Shown: positions 39,221-48,663 of the stretch, in pieces
How positions within the stretch are numbered: the first letter of the stretch is position 1
How the letters are laid out: each line of letters starts with the position of its first letter
Assembly (NCBI RefSeq): GCF_007752935.1
Contig: NZ_CP036319.1
Coordinates: forward strand, 6,552,501-6,616,500
Length of the DNA stretch: 64,000 bases
Direction: 5' to 3'
Origin: Crateriforma conspicua
Lineage (GTDB): Bacteria > Planctomycetota > Planctomycetia > Pirellulales > Pirellulaceae
Position numbers and translations under genes: made by a program
Notes under the pieces: model-generated
Seen by the model: the letters and a program-made list of their open reading frames with translations, nothing else
What the model was told of the DNA's origin: nothing
The model's database searches: none

Positions 39221-42112
39221 CTAGTCGCCGGACGGTTGACCGGACAACCACTGGGGATCGACGGGATACCCCTCGCCATCGGCACGGATCAAATGACCGC
39301 GAACGACGTCGGCAGATAAACCACGGATCTCCTGGATCTGGCTGCAGGTGTAACCATCGCGGCGAAGCTTCCAGGTCCAGTAGTACGCCGCGGCGGTCCC
39401 GGACGGTTCTGAGGAATCATCGTCCTGGCCGCCGACTGCCAAATCGCCAGCCTGGGGAGCGTCGGCCAGACAGTCCAGCACGATTTGGACCAAATCATGC
39501 CCCGCCGACTCAATCAGTTCCGCCGACACACCTTCGACCGATTCCAATTGCGTCGTCGTCTGGGGTTGCCGGCGGGCGATTCGCTGAAGCGTTGCGGCAG
39601 AAACGATCTGGTGGGCGGGAACCGCCATGGCAGCGGCGCGTTTGCGTCGAAACCGCTTCAATCGTTCTTCCAGATCGCTACGCAACTGTTCATCGGGACT
39701 GATGGCAACTGATGAAGCGACCAAGTCGGCTTCGGCGGATTGCTTGCCCGCCGCTGGCGTGCCGGCGGGCGCCTCGGGGGCCCGCCCCGGGTTGGTGTCG
39801 ATCCGCAGGGTGGTTTCCGACGCTGGCGGTGTCGAACCCGGATTCGATGTCTCCGGCGGATTCGGTGGTTTCGGGGGCGGTGGAGCATCCGGCTCGGTCT
39901 TGGCCGCGGCGGTGACGTCCGCCTTTTCCAACGATCGAACGGCGGCGGCCAATTTTCGTGCAAGCGGATAGGCGGGCTGGAAACTTTCGGGAACCGACGC
40001 TTTGGCATGCATCACGTCGCGCCCGTCATCGGTCAAATGCACCGTGGGACGTCGCTGATCGACCTCGACCTGTTTCAGCAGTCCCGCAGCAATCAGTTCA
40101 TCCATCACTTGGACGACCTCGGTTTGACGAAGCTTGTCCAGCAGACCGTAGGTGCTAAGCCGATTCAATTTCCATTGCTGCAGCTTTTTGCTTTTGCTGC
40201 CGCACAACATCTGTGCCACCAATGTTTTGCCGAATCGTCCGTGCGTGCGGGTGACGCCGCTCAACACCACTTGGACGCCGCGTTGCAACAGCACCGGATC
40301 GATCTTGGACACGCCCGATGACGGCGTCGCAGTCATCTTTGCTGCCGACACGACACCAGCATCTGCACCGGAGCGTTGTCCGGTCGGATCACACCGATCG
40401 CATAATCCACAGTCGTTTGCATTCGGGTCACCGAAGTACCGCAAAACGACTCGCTGACGACAGCCAGACGTACGCGCAAAGTCGATCACCGCATCCAGTT
40501 TTTGATACTCCGCGTCCTTGCGCCGTTGCAATTCGTCAAAGTCGATCGCTAAGTCGTCAAAGCGAACGTCGCGGCGTGTGAAGTGAATCGCCCGGCCGCG
40601 AAACGGCGGGACGTAGTCGAACGAACGCAGTTTCTGTAGTTCGCGCAGTGTTCGTGACAGCTGTTCACGGTCCACCCCCGCCAATTCGGCCAAGCGTGAC
40701 GGCCGCACATACACGTCTTCGCCGCGTCGACGCCCCACCACTTTTTCGATGGCCGTCATCACTTTGCGTCGCAACTTGGCTTCGCGCGGCAGGTAATCCA
40801 GCAACGTGGGTGTTTCGTCATCGATCCGAACCACCGCGTGGTTGCTGCTGCTGTCCAATCGCCGCAACACCCCGGCTTTGGCCAACAGCGTTTCCGCGGT
40901 TCCGATCGCTTCAGCGCTGTCTTTGACATCGATCGCCTGTCGGACTTGATCCAAGGTCAGTTCGATCGGGTCGTCGTCCAGTGAACACAGATACTGGTAA
41001 ACCTTTTGAACCGTTTCCCGCGACGGATAACGATTCTCGATAAAGAATTCTTGGATGTAGCGGTCTTGGTAGGAAAACATCAACCGACAGCCGCTCATTT
41101 TGCCGTCACGACCGGCCCGTCCGGCTTCCTGGTAATAGGCTTCCAGGCTGCCCGGCATGTTGTAGTGAATCACGTACCGGATATCGGATTTGTCGATCCC
41201 CATTCCGAACGCGTTGGTGGCGACAATCGCGGCAAGCTTGCCCGACATGAAGGCTTCTTGAACCTGGTGTCGCTGTGCCGGATCCAACCCCGCATGGTAA
41301 ACCCCGACTCGTTTACCACTGCGATCGGGCAACCAGTCACCGATCGCTTCACAACGTTTCCGCGTGGCGGCATAGATGATTCCCGTTCCGTCCGTCTGTG
41401 CGACGTGCTGGGCCAGACGTTCGTCTTTGGACGAATCGCCTTGAAAATGATCGACCGTAAAACGCAAATTCGTTCTGGCAAATCCGGTGACGAAGACCGA
41501 CGGTTGGTCCAGATTCAACAAACCACAGATATCGTCACGGACCGTCGGAGTTGCCGTTGCCGTCAGGGCAATCGTTTGCACATTGTTCAGGTAACGCTGA
41601 CGAAACGCCCCCAGACGCGCATAGTCGGGTCGAAAGTCGTGCCCCCACTCACTGACACAATGGGCTTCGTCAATCGCCAACAACGACACCTTCACCCTGC
41701 GGATCGCTTCCAGGAACCGTCCATTCCGCAATCTTTCCGGCGCGATGTAAACCAGTTTCACTTGGCCCGATGCCATCGCTTCGATCGTTGCATCGTGTTC
41801 GACCATTGTCAGGCTGCTGTTCAACAGCCGCGCGTCAATGCCGCGGGCCTGCAACGCATCGACCTGGTCTTTCATCAGCGCGATCAATGGCGACACGACA
41901 ATGGTTGTTCCCTCGCGGGACAAGGCCGGCAATTGATAACACAGACTCTTGCCGCCCCCGGTCGGCATGATGCACAAACAATCGCGACCATCGGCGACCG
42001 CATCAATGACGTCTCGCTGCCCCGGGCGAAACGATTGCAACCCGAACCGATCCAGCAGCGATTCGGGGTTGCCCGTTCCGGGAACCTGATGTGCGACCTT
42101 CACATCCGCCAT
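39221..42112 (-). CDS. recQ: RecQ ATP-dependent DNA helicase with long C-terminal extension
   Basis: 963 residues from ATG 42112, which overlaps the upstream TGA by one base. The helicase core has Walker A TGGGKS at 51-56, IDEAHCVSEWGHDFRPDY and QEAGRAGRDG. The RecQ-C zinc-binding region includes CRQRVVLRYFGDPNANDCGLCDRC. An HRDC domain follows (RSDLEERLKRFRRKRAAAMAVPAHQIVSAATLQ) after a Pro-rich linker of about 60 residues (DAPPPPKPPNPPETSNPG). A helix-turn-helix tail ends it (DGYTCSQIQEIRGLSADVVRGHL). E. coli RecQ is about 610 residues, so the extra length lies in linker and tail. It is probably translated with the LRR gene. Confidence 0.95.
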   Translation of the reverse strand: MADVKVAHQVPGTGNPESLLDRFGLQSFRPGQRDVIDAVADGRDCLCIMPTGGGKSLCYQLPALSREGTTIVVSPLIALMKDQVDALQARGIDARLLNSSLTMVEHDATIEAMASGQVKLVYIAPERLRNGRFLEAIRRVKVSLLAIDEAHCVSEWGHDFRPDYARLGAFRQRYLNNVQTIALTATATPTVRDDICGLLNLDQPSVFVTGFARTNLRFTVDHFQGDSSKDERLAQHVAQTDGTGIIYAATRKRCEAIGDWLPDRSGKRVGVYHAGLDPAQRHQVQEAFMSGKLAAIVATNAFGMGIDKSDIRYVIHYNMPGSLEAYYQEAGRAGRDGKMSGCRLMFSYQDRYIQEFFIENRYPSRETVQKVYQYLCSLDDDPIELTLDQVRQAIDVKDSAEAIGTAETLLAKAGVLRRLDSSSNHAVVRIDDETPTLLDYLPREAKLRRKVMTAIEKVVGRRRGEDVYVRPSRLAELAGVDREQLSRTLRELQKLRSFDYVPPFRGRAIHFTRRDVRFDDLAIDFDELQRRKDAEYQKLDAVIDFARTSGCRQRVVLRYFGDPNANDCGLCDRCDPTGQRSGADAGVVSAAKMTATPSSGVSKIDPVLLQRGVQVVLSGVTRTHGRFGKTLVAQMLCGSKSKKLQQWKLNRLSTYGLLDKLRQTEVVQVMDELIAAGLLKQVEVDQRRPTVHLTDDGRDVMHAKASVPESFQPAYPLARKLAAAVRSLEKADVTAAAKTEPDAPPPPKPPNPPETSNPGSTPPASETTLRIDTNPGRAPEAPAGTPAAGKQSAEADLVASSVAISPDEQLRSDLEERLKRFRRKRAAAMAVPAHQIVSAATLQRIARRQPQTTTQLESVEGVSAELIESAGHDLVQIVLDCLADAPQAGDLAVGGQDDDSSEPSGTAAAYYWTWKLRRDGYTCSQIQEIRGLSADVVRGHLIRADGEGYPVDPQWLSGQPSGD

Positions 42113-43161
42113 CAATTCACCAGGCTTTTCAAGTTCGGCATCTCTTCACGCAGCGTTTCCAGCACGTCATCGGGAACGTCCAAGTTGGTCACGTGCAAGG
42201 TTTCCAGTTCTTGTAACTTCGTCAGCCGAGCCACGCCCTCGGGTGAAACACTGGTTTTCCCAAGATGCAAAAATGTCAATTCGGAAAGCCCGACAATGGT
42301 GTCGATGGACGCATCAGTGACACCGGGAAGGTTGTCCAGATTCAACGAGGTCAACTGCGTCATCCCATCCAATGCTTTGACACCGGCATCGTCCACCTTG
42401 CAAAGCCACAAGTTCAGCTTGGTCAGTTTTGGCATCTTGGCGATCCAAGGCATCCCCTGGTTCCCGAAATCGGTTTCGGCCAATTCCAAATCGACCACCG
42501 GCAACGTTGCGATGGATTCAAAGGAGTCTCCGGTAACGCCGCTGCCCCGCAAACGTAACTTCTTGAGTTGGCTCATCGCCGTTAGAGCGGGCAATACACG
42601 ATCGTCGAAGTTCTTGCCGGATAAGCTTAAGTCTTTCATCGCGGTCAGTGATTCGATCGCCGACATGCCTTCGGACGTCACGTCGGGCGCCCCGTGCAAA
42701 TGCAATAGTTGCAGGTTGCCTTGCTGAGACACCTTGGCAATCGTCGCGTCGGTGATCGAAGTATCCGTCAGCCGCAGACGGCGCAGCGTCGGGATACCGA
42801 CAATGGGCAGCGCCGCCGTATCACCAACCTGTGCCCCAGTCATCCGAACCTCTTCCACACCGGGCAGTGAAAGCGTGGCCGCCACGACCACGGGCAAATC
42901 GTCCGCCGCGATGTCATTCAAATACACCGCGCATCGTTCGTTGCCTTTGGTCCAATGAACTTCGCCACCGAGCCGCTGGATTTCGGGTGATGAATCCACC
43001 GTGTTCGCCGCATCGTCCGGACCAACCTCGGGTGCGTCTTTGCGTGCGTCTCGGCCACAACCGGCAACCAAAATGACACCGACCCCCAAAACGATCAGGG
43101 AAAACGCTCGGATTTTCCGGCGTCGGGATTGCAATCTGCCTAGCACGTCGATGTCCTCCAT
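42112..43161 (-). CDS. Leucine-rich-repeat lipoprotein
   Basis: 349 residues from ATG 43161. A signal peptide (KIRAFSLIVLGVGVILVAGC) ends in a lipobox Cys (VAGC). After a polar linker of about 60 residues come around nine LRRs of the Leu-x-Leu type (LKKLRLRGSGVTGD, LTKLNLWLCKVDDAGVKAL, LTSLNLDNLPGVTDASID, LTFLHLGKTSVSPEGVARL). Such proteins probably bind other proteins in the periplasm or outer envelope. Its stop TGA shares a base with the recQ ATG, so the pair is likely one transcript although the functions look unrelated. It is divergent from the CPXCG gene. Confidence 0.85.
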   Translation of the reverse strand: MEDIDVLGRLQSRRRKIRAFSLIVLGVGVILVAGCGRDARKDAPEVGPDDAANTVDSSPEIQRLGGEVHWTKGNERCAVYLNDIAADDLPVVVAATLSLPGVEEVRMTGAQVGDTAALPIVGIPTLRRLRLTDTSITDATIAKVSQQGNLQLLHLHGAPDVTSEGMSAIESLTAMKDLSLSGKNFDDRVLPALTAMSQLKKLRLRGSGVTGDSFESIATLPVVDLELAETDFGNQGMPWIAKMPKLTKLNLWLCKVDDAGVKALDGMTQLTSLNLDNLPGVTDASIDTIVGLSELTFLHLGKTSVSPEGVARLTKLQELETLHVTNLDVPDDVLETLREEMPNLKSLVN

Positions 43162-43348
43162 TGGCCCCGATGCAAAGGTCGCCGCTGCGGCCCACCGCAG
43201 GAATCGGCAGCAAGCGTCGACAAAGATGCTATTGTGCGGGATGACCGGGCCGACGGGAACAGGCAACCAACGGCGCTTGTGCACCAGCCTGATCCGAATT
43301 GCCGGACCGTCCGGCCCACCAGTGAAGCGATCAGTCGAGGACATAGAC

Positions 43349-43558
43349 ATGGACGAAGACCGCGAATTGAACGACGAATCCACCTATGTGTGTGACGGAT
43401 GTGGCGAAGAGATCGTGATTCCGATCGACGTCACCGAAGGTTCCCGGCAAGATTATGTCGAAGACTGTCCGGTGTGCTGTCGTCCCAATCACATCCATGT
43501 CGACGTCCGTGATGGCGAAGTTTTCGTGTCCGCCGACGCCGAACAAGACCGTTTCTGA
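43349..43558 (+). CDS. CPXCG-type cysteine-rich protein
   Basis: 69 residues from ATG 43349. The pattern CDGCGEEIVIPIDVTEG and YVEDCPVCCRPNHIHVDV matches the CPXCG motif family (PF14255), with four Cys in two C-x2-C pairs that probably bind zinc. The first pair reads CDGC instead of CPxC. The frame is open upstream through a non-family stretch. It precedes comB by 9 bases, so co-transcription is likely, though a link between their functions is not known. Confidence 0.82.
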   Translation: MDEDRELNDESTYVCDGCGEEIVIPIDVTEGSRQDYVEDCPVCCRPNHIHVDVRDGEVFVSADAEQDRF

Positions 43559-43567
43559 ATCCGCGTC

Positions 43568-44341
43568 GTGCGCATCAGTACCTGCTTATTGCCGTCGCTG
43601 CGGTCGGCCGATTTTTCGGCGGACTTGGCCATCGTGATTGACGTTCTGCGGGCGACCACGGTCGCGTCCACTGCCCTGGGCAATGGCGCCGGAATTTTGT
43701 GGACGTGCCCCGGCATCGATGCGTCGCGAAAATTGTCCGAACGAATCGCCGCGGCCACCCCAACCCCACCGCTGCTGTGCGGCGAGCGGCAATGCCACCG
43801 GATCGAAGGATTTGATCTGGGCAATTCGCCGGCCGAATATGGGCCGTCGGTCGTTTCCGGACGCGACTTGGTTTTGACGACCACCAATGGAACCGCCGCC
43901 GTCGCCGCGGTCGGTGATGTGCGTCAGGTGATTCTGGGTTCCTTCGTGAACTTTTCCGCGATCCGAAACGCGATGTCGGGTCATGAAAACGTATTGCTTG
44001 TCTGTGCGGGCACCGACGGCGAGATCACCTTGGAAGACGTCTTGCTGGCCGGCGCAATCATCGAAGATGCCGTCACCAGCGATGCCGCGACCGTCGCCGA
44101 CGATTCCGCCGAAATCGCGCGGGCGACGTGGCGTCAGCAGTTTTCCGCACCCGTCCGGTCGTTGGCGGCGAACGACCTGGCCGGTGGCCTACGACTGGGC
44201 CGCGGCGGACGCAATTTGGTGAATCGCGGCTACGCAGGTGATGTTCTGCGATGCGCCCTAATTGACAACTGTCAGGTCGTTCCGACGCGAATCCGATTCG
44301 ACGCCGAAACCAACGGGACGGCGTTTGCCGATGCACGCTAA
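43568..44341 (+). CDS. comB: 2-phosphosulfolactate phosphatase family protein (ComB)
   Basis: 257 residues. In methanogens ComB removes phosphate from 2-phosphosulfolactate in coenzyme M synthesis; bacterial homologs may handle related compounds. The family start AIVIDVLRATTVASTALGNGA is clear, along with RDLVLTTTNGTAAV and VLLVCAGTDGEITLEDVLLAGAI. Start is GTG at 43568, nine bases after the CPXCG stop. Other CoM genes (comA, comC) are not in the window, so the substrate here is uncertain. Probably cytoplasmic. Confidence 0.88.
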   Translation: MRISTCLLPSLRSADFSADLAIVIDVLRATTVASTALGNGAGILWTCPGIDASRKLSERIAAATPTPPLLCGERQCHRIEGFDLGNSPAEYGPSVVSGRDLVLTTTNGTAAVAAVGDVRQVILGSFVNFSAIRNAMSGHENVLLVCAGTDGEITLEDVLLAGAIIEDAVTSDAATVADDSAEIARATWRQQFSAPVRSLAANDLAGGLRLGRGGRNLVNRGYAGDVLRCALIDNCQVVPTRIRFDAETNGTAFADAR

Positions 44342-44461
44342 GCAATCGTCATCGTCGTAACGATTGACCTTGTGACGACGGGGCCATTCAGGAGATAACG
44401 CGGACGGACTGTTGGCTGCGAACCGATCGACCTTCCACCTGTATCCCCAGACGTTTGGAAC

Positions 44462-45601
44462 GTGACACGCATTGATCGCTACATCTTGGTGCTGTTTCTG
44501 CGCACCGTATTGATCACGTTTTTTTCGCTGGGTGGCGTCTTTGTCGTGTTTCATGCGTTTCACAGCATGGACGAATTGACGCGACGGGCCGAATCCAGTG
44601 GCGGTTGGTTTCCGACGCTGATCAGTTCGTACGGCCCGTTGCTGTTGCTGCTTTTCGACTGGACCGGCGCGATCATTACGTTGATGGCGTTTCTGTTCAC
44701 CGCCGGTTGGCTGCGGCACACGGGGGAACTGACCGCAACATTGTCGGCGGGAATCTCCCACGGCCGAATCTTGCGGCCGATGGTGATGGCCAGTGCCGCC
44801 ATCATCATGGTCCAGTTGGCCAATCGCGAACTGGTGCTGCCGCATTTTCGCGATAGCCTGACGATGAAATCGAAAGACTTGGACGTCAACGCGGCGCAAC
44901 CGGTGACGTCGCGTTACGACCGAATCAACGGCATCCTGATCGACGGCAGTTCGCTGGTTGCTACTGAAAATCGCATCACCGAACCCAGCTTTTTGTTGTA
45001 CGGCGACTTCGACGGTTTTGGCGATCTGCTGACCGGCACCGACGCCGTCTGGTTGGCCGCCAGCGACAAGCACCCCGATGGTTTCCTGGTCCAAGACGTC
45101 CAGCGTCCCGAGTCCGTTTCGCAAGTCCCCACGGTCTATTTCGATGGACGACCGATTCTGATGACGGCCACTGACCAAGATTGGCTGAATCCTGACGAGT
45201 GCTTCGTCGCCACCCGGATCGGCATCGATTTGCTGCAGTCCAATTCCACCGCCACCAAACAGGCATCGGTTCTGGAACTAGTCGGTCGCGTCTGCAATCC
45301 AGCCGTCCACAGCAGCGACGCGTTGCGGGTCTATCTGCACGAGCGAGTCGTCCGTGTTCCCTTGGACATGGCTTTGGTGCTGTTGGTGTTGCCGTTGGTG
45401 GTCAATCGTCGTCAACAGAACTTGTTCGTCTGTATTGGGGCGGCGATCGGTATCGTCGTTTTCTTCTTTGGGCTAAAAACGGTGGCCGGCGGAATGGCGG
45501 GCAGTGGCTATGTGTTGTCACCCGCGATGGCCGCTTGGATCCCACTGTTGGTGATCGGTCCGGTCGCGTACGTCCGGTACCGCTTCGTCCAAACGGTTTG
45601 A
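44462..45601 (+). CDS. LptF/LptG-family LPS export permease
   Basis: 379 residues from GTG 44462. The N-terminus RIDRYILVLFLRTVLITFFSLGGVFVVFHAFHSMDEL is typical of the YjgP/YjgQ permease family (PF03739). About six membrane segments are expected, three before and three after the large periplasmic domain (about 115-285). LptF and LptG form the inner-membrane part of the LptB2FG LPS extractor. Only one gene of the pair is present here; its partner and LptB must lie elsewhere. It precedes a glycosyltransferase on the same strand. Confidence 0.88.
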   Translation: MTRIDRYILVLFLRTVLITFFSLGGVFVVFHAFHSMDELTRRAESSGGWFPTLISSYGPLLLLLFDWTGAIITLMAFLFTAGWLRHTGELTATLSAGISHGRILRPMVMASAAIIMVQLANRELVLPHFRDSLTMKSKDLDVNAAQPVTSRYDRINGILIDGSSLVATENRITEPSFLLYGDFDGFGDLLTGTDAVWLAASDKHPDGFLVQDVQRPESVSQVPTVYFDGRPILMTATDQDWLNPDECFVATRIGIDLLQSNSTATKQASVLELVGRVCNPAVHSSDALRVYLHERVVRVPLDMALVLLVLPLVVNRRQQNLFVCIGAAIGIVVFFFGLKTVAGGMAGSGYVLSPAMAAWIPLLVIGPVAYVRYRFVQTV

Positions 45602-45652
45602 ATCGGCGTCGCATCCGCGTGTCGCCGTTCCCATCTGCAACGGTCACGGCAC

Positions 45653-46333
45653 GTGAAGCCCGACGAAATTTCGATTGTCATTCCCGCGTTGAACGAAGCG
45701 GATCACATCGCCCCGTGCATTGATTCGGCCTTGGCGTCGGGGGCAACCGAGATCATCGTCAGCGACGGCGGCAGCACCGACGCAACCGCTTCGATCGCAC
45801 AAAACTCTGGTGCCGGGCACGTCATCCGTAGCCTTCCCGGACGCGGTATTCAAATGAATTCGGGGTCGGTTTTCGCCCGTGGCAAAGCCATTCTGTTCCT
45901 GCACGCCGACAGTCGTCTAGGCAAAGACACCTTGGACCAGATCTGTCGCTTGGACGACGAATGGGTCTGGGGCGCGTGCCGCCAACGCATCGAATCTTCC
46001 GAACGTATCTATCGCTGGATCGAATCGGGCAACGCGGCAAGAGTCCGCTGGATGTCGATGGCGTTCGGCGACCAAGCCATTTTCGTCCGCCGCGACGTCT
46101 TTAAGTCCGTTGGCGGGTTCAGCGAATCACCACTGATGGAAGACGTCGAACTATCCAAAAGGCTGCGAAGTCGCGGCCGGCCAAAACTGATTGATGGCCC
46201 GGTCATCACCAGCGCGCGCCGCTGGCAAAACCGGGGACCGGTCCGCCAGACGCTGCTGAACTGGCGAATCCAGATCGCTTACAAACTTGGTGTTGCACCG
46301 GAGACCTTGGCCGATTGGTATCGCGGCAAGTGA
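45653..46333 (+). CDS. GT2 glycosyltransferase, TIGR04283 type
   Basis: 226 residues of the GT-A fold. SIVIPALNEADHI and SDGGSTDAT are the nucleotide-sugar motifs, followed by FLHADSRLG and AFGDQAIFVRRDVFKSVGGFSESPLMEDVELSKRLR, the latter diagnostic for TIGR04283 (rSAM/selenodomain-associated transferase 2). This group often occurs next to TIGR04282 genes and has been linked to arsenosugar synthesis; no such partner is in this window. Start is GTG at 45653. It stops 1 base before the convergent FAD protein stop. Confidence 0.88.
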   Translation: MKPDEISIVIPALNEADHIAPCIDSALASGATEIIVSDGGSTDATASIAQNSGAGHVIRSLPGRGIQMNSGSVFARGKAILFLHADSRLGKDTLDQICRLDDEWVWGACRQRIESSERIYRWIESGNAARVRWMSMAFGDQAIFVRRDVFKSVGGFSESPLMEDVELSKRLRSRGRPKLIDGPVITSARRWQNRGPVRQTLLNWRIQIAYKLGVAPETLADWYRGK

Positions 46334-46334
46334 T

Positions 46335-48509
46335 CTACGGCTTTGCCGACGCGAGCGGGACCAAGGCGATCGCGTCGGCAATGACATGCCCATCGGTCCC
46401 CCGATTACTGATTCGAACGGTGACCGACTGTCCGGCCGATAGCGAGTATTTGCCCAGGGAAACGAAACAGCCATCCAATGTAGGGCTTTCTTTCTGGTTG
46501 ACGGTGGCGGCCACTTGGTTTTCCCCCCACCGAATCAGAACCGGCACATTGGTTGCCCGATTGGAATGCGGTGTGTATGCCAGCCGCAAATCGTATTCCC
46601 CGCCGTCGTCAACGGTGATCGTAAAGGTCGCGGTCGATTTGCCGTCTCCCGCATTCCCATCGTGCAGATAGTCGTAACCGACATGGCTGGGCGCAGAATG
46701 ACTGGATTGCCAATTGCCCGTGGTCTGTGCTTTCGTGTTGTCAACGACCAAGCCATCAATCGACTTCACAGGAATTGATTGCGATCGATTCGAGACGGCA
46801 TTCAAGACATCCGCCGGTGTTTCCAGCACTTGTTCGTCGTCCAACAACTCCTTGCGCAATTCCGCGTATGAAACATCCTGAACCGCGACGTCGTGATCAA
46901 TTGCAATGGCGGCGGCGGTCGACGCGGATTGTCCCAGGATCATGAACACGGGTTCCATACGAATCGAACCAAAAGCGATGTGAGAGCTGGACACACAGAC
47001 GGGCACCAACAGATTTTCGCACTCGGCCTTCTTCGGTACCAACGCTTGATAGGCGATCTGATACGGGCCCCGTGTCGACACACCGATATCGCCTTCGTTT
47101 TGCACATGACCATGGTCATCGACGTACCGCTGGACGTTGTGTGAATCCATCGCATAGCTGCCCATGCCCACCGAACAGGGCGTTTCCGTTCGCTTCAACA
47201 GATGGTTTTCGGTCATCACCATTTCGCCCATCATTCGGCGGGCTTCGCGGACGTAAATCTGATGCGGCCAATTGCCGTTGTCTTGAAACTCGTCCGCCGC
47301 CAAGCCCCATTGGTTCATTCGATCGCGTGTCGCCTGTGGTACACGCGGGTCGGTGCAGATGAAGTACAGCCAGCCTTTCTGATAGCGCTCGTGTTCGGCG
47401 ATGATTTCGCGACGTCGCTGGTAGCTGGCTTCGGGATATTCGTAGTTCATGCCGATGTTGTCGGTACTCATCGGACCATGGTTGTTCGTGTCGGTCTTTC
47501 GATTGGGAATCGGATCAAACTTTCGAAACGTGTCAGTCCAACCGGCTTGATAGACACGGCCCAGCAATTCGTAGTCGGCCGGATCGTAGCCATCGGGCTT
47601 TGCAAAGGGGACCCGGTTATCGGGATGATCCGTCAGACACATGCGAAAACAATAAGCTTGGATCCGGTGGTCCGCGGCACCATATTCGCCGGGCGGATCA
47701 TCGCTGACTTTTGCGATCACGCCGCTGGACGGGTCACCAGGGACCACATAAGGATCGATCGGCGAATCGACGGCTTTGAAATGATGGCGGTGATGATAAA
47801 CGCCGGTTTGAATACCGTTCCATTGTTCACCGTACGTATCCATGGATTCGCGACCGACGTGATAGCTGACACCCGCGGCCGCCATCAGATCACCTTCATA
47901 AGTCGCGTCGATGAACATTTTGCCTTGATAGACACTGCCATCTAGCGTGGTGAACTGTGTGATACGTCCATCGACCACGGTGACACCGTTTTCACGATTC
48001 AGCCACCGGTCGCGGTGCACAACGATCTGGTTTTCGTCGACCCAACTGTCAAAGATGGCTTCGGCCACGTGCGGTTCAAAGATCCACATCGTGCGTCGAT
48101 CGCCATCGATCGCCGGGGTTCCCTGGCCGCGATTTCCGTAATCCGAACGTGGCTGCCATTGCCAGGCCTGGTCGGTTTGATAGTGGTCGTAAACGCGGGC
48201 ATAGAATTCTCGGGCGATCCCGCCGATGACCGCTTTGTTCCCCGTGTCGGTCCACCCCAAACCGCCGCTGGTCAATCCACCCAAGTGCTTGTCCGGCGAT
48301 ACGATGACGACCGACAGGCCATCGCGTTTCGCTTGAACCGCTGCGGAAATCGCCGCTGATGTACCGCCATAAATGACCAGATCGCGACGCACACGGACCG
48401 GTTCCTCTTGGCTTTGTTCTTGAGTCTGGCTTTCATTGGCATCGGCAGCGAACACCGGTTGCACACAGATCACCATCAGAGCGATGGCGAAGGCTTGTCG
48501 AACAGTCAT
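46335..48509 (-). CDS. Secreted FAD-dependent oxidoreductase with golvesin-like C-terminal domain
   Basis: 724 residues from ATG 48509. A signal peptide (RQAFAIALMVICVQPVFAA) is followed by a short Gln/Glu-rich linker and an FAD-binding domain of PF12831 type (LVIYGGTSAAISAAVQAKRDGLSVVIVSPDKHLGGLTSGGLGWTDTG, then FIDATYEGDLMAAAGVSYHVGRES). A C-terminal domain (about 615-720) resembles the golvesin/xanthan-lyase C-terminal domain (YDLRLAYTPHSNRATNVPVLI, VTVRISNRGTDGHVIADAI), which may bind carbohydrate. Secreted FAD proteins of this kind are common in planctomycetes that degrade polysaccharide. Substrate unknown. Confidence 0.88.
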   Translation of the reverse strand: MTVRQAFAIALMVICVQPVFAADANESQTQEQSQEEPVRVRRDLVIYGGTSAAISAAVQAKRDGLSVVIVSPDKHLGGLTSGGLGWTDTGNKAVIGGIAREFYARVYDHYQTDQAWQWQPRSDYGNRGQGTPAIDGDRRTMWIFEPHVAEAIFDSWVDENQIVVHRDRWLNRENGVTVVDGRITQFTTLDGSVYQGKMFIDATYEGDLMAAAGVSYHVGRESMDTYGEQWNGIQTGVYHHRHHFKAVDSPIDPYVVPGDPSSGVIAKVSDDPPGEYGAADHRIQAYCFRMCLTDHPDNRVPFAKPDGYDPADYELLGRVYQAGWTDTFRKFDPIPNRKTDTNNHGPMSTDNIGMNYEYPEASYQRRREIIAEHERYQKGWLYFICTDPRVPQATRDRMNQWGLAADEFQDNGNWPHQIYVREARRMMGEMVMTENHLLKRTETPCSVGMGSYAMDSHNVQRYVDDHGHVQNEGDIGVSTRGPYQIAYQALVPKKAECENLLVPVCVSSSHIAFGSIRMEPVFMILGQSASTAAAIAIDHDVAVQDVSYAELRKELLDDEQVLETPADVLNAVSNRSQSIPVKSIDGLVVDNTKAQTTGNWQSSHSAPSHVGYDYLHDGNAGDGKSTATFTITVDDGGEYDLRLAYTPHSNRATNVPVLIRWGENQVAATVNQKESPTLDGCFVSLGKYSLSAGQSVTVRISNRGTDGHVIADAIALVPLASAKP

Positions 48510-48663
48510 GGGGCACACACGCTGGGGAAGCGAGTCAAAAGGCGGGAAGAAACCTGCCACCGTCGGTCGCGATCAACCGATGCGTCGATGATGCAACCCG
48601 GGCCAGCTGACGCCACAGCATACTGCCCTGCCCTGTTGCCGTGGGCACAAACGCCGATCCCGA

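Noticed and set aside
41006-42727. 573-residue plus-strand frame antisense to recQ and the LRR gene
   Set aside because: It overlaps two well-supported genes, has no domain and shows shadow composition. A second antisense gene of this length would need independent evidence.
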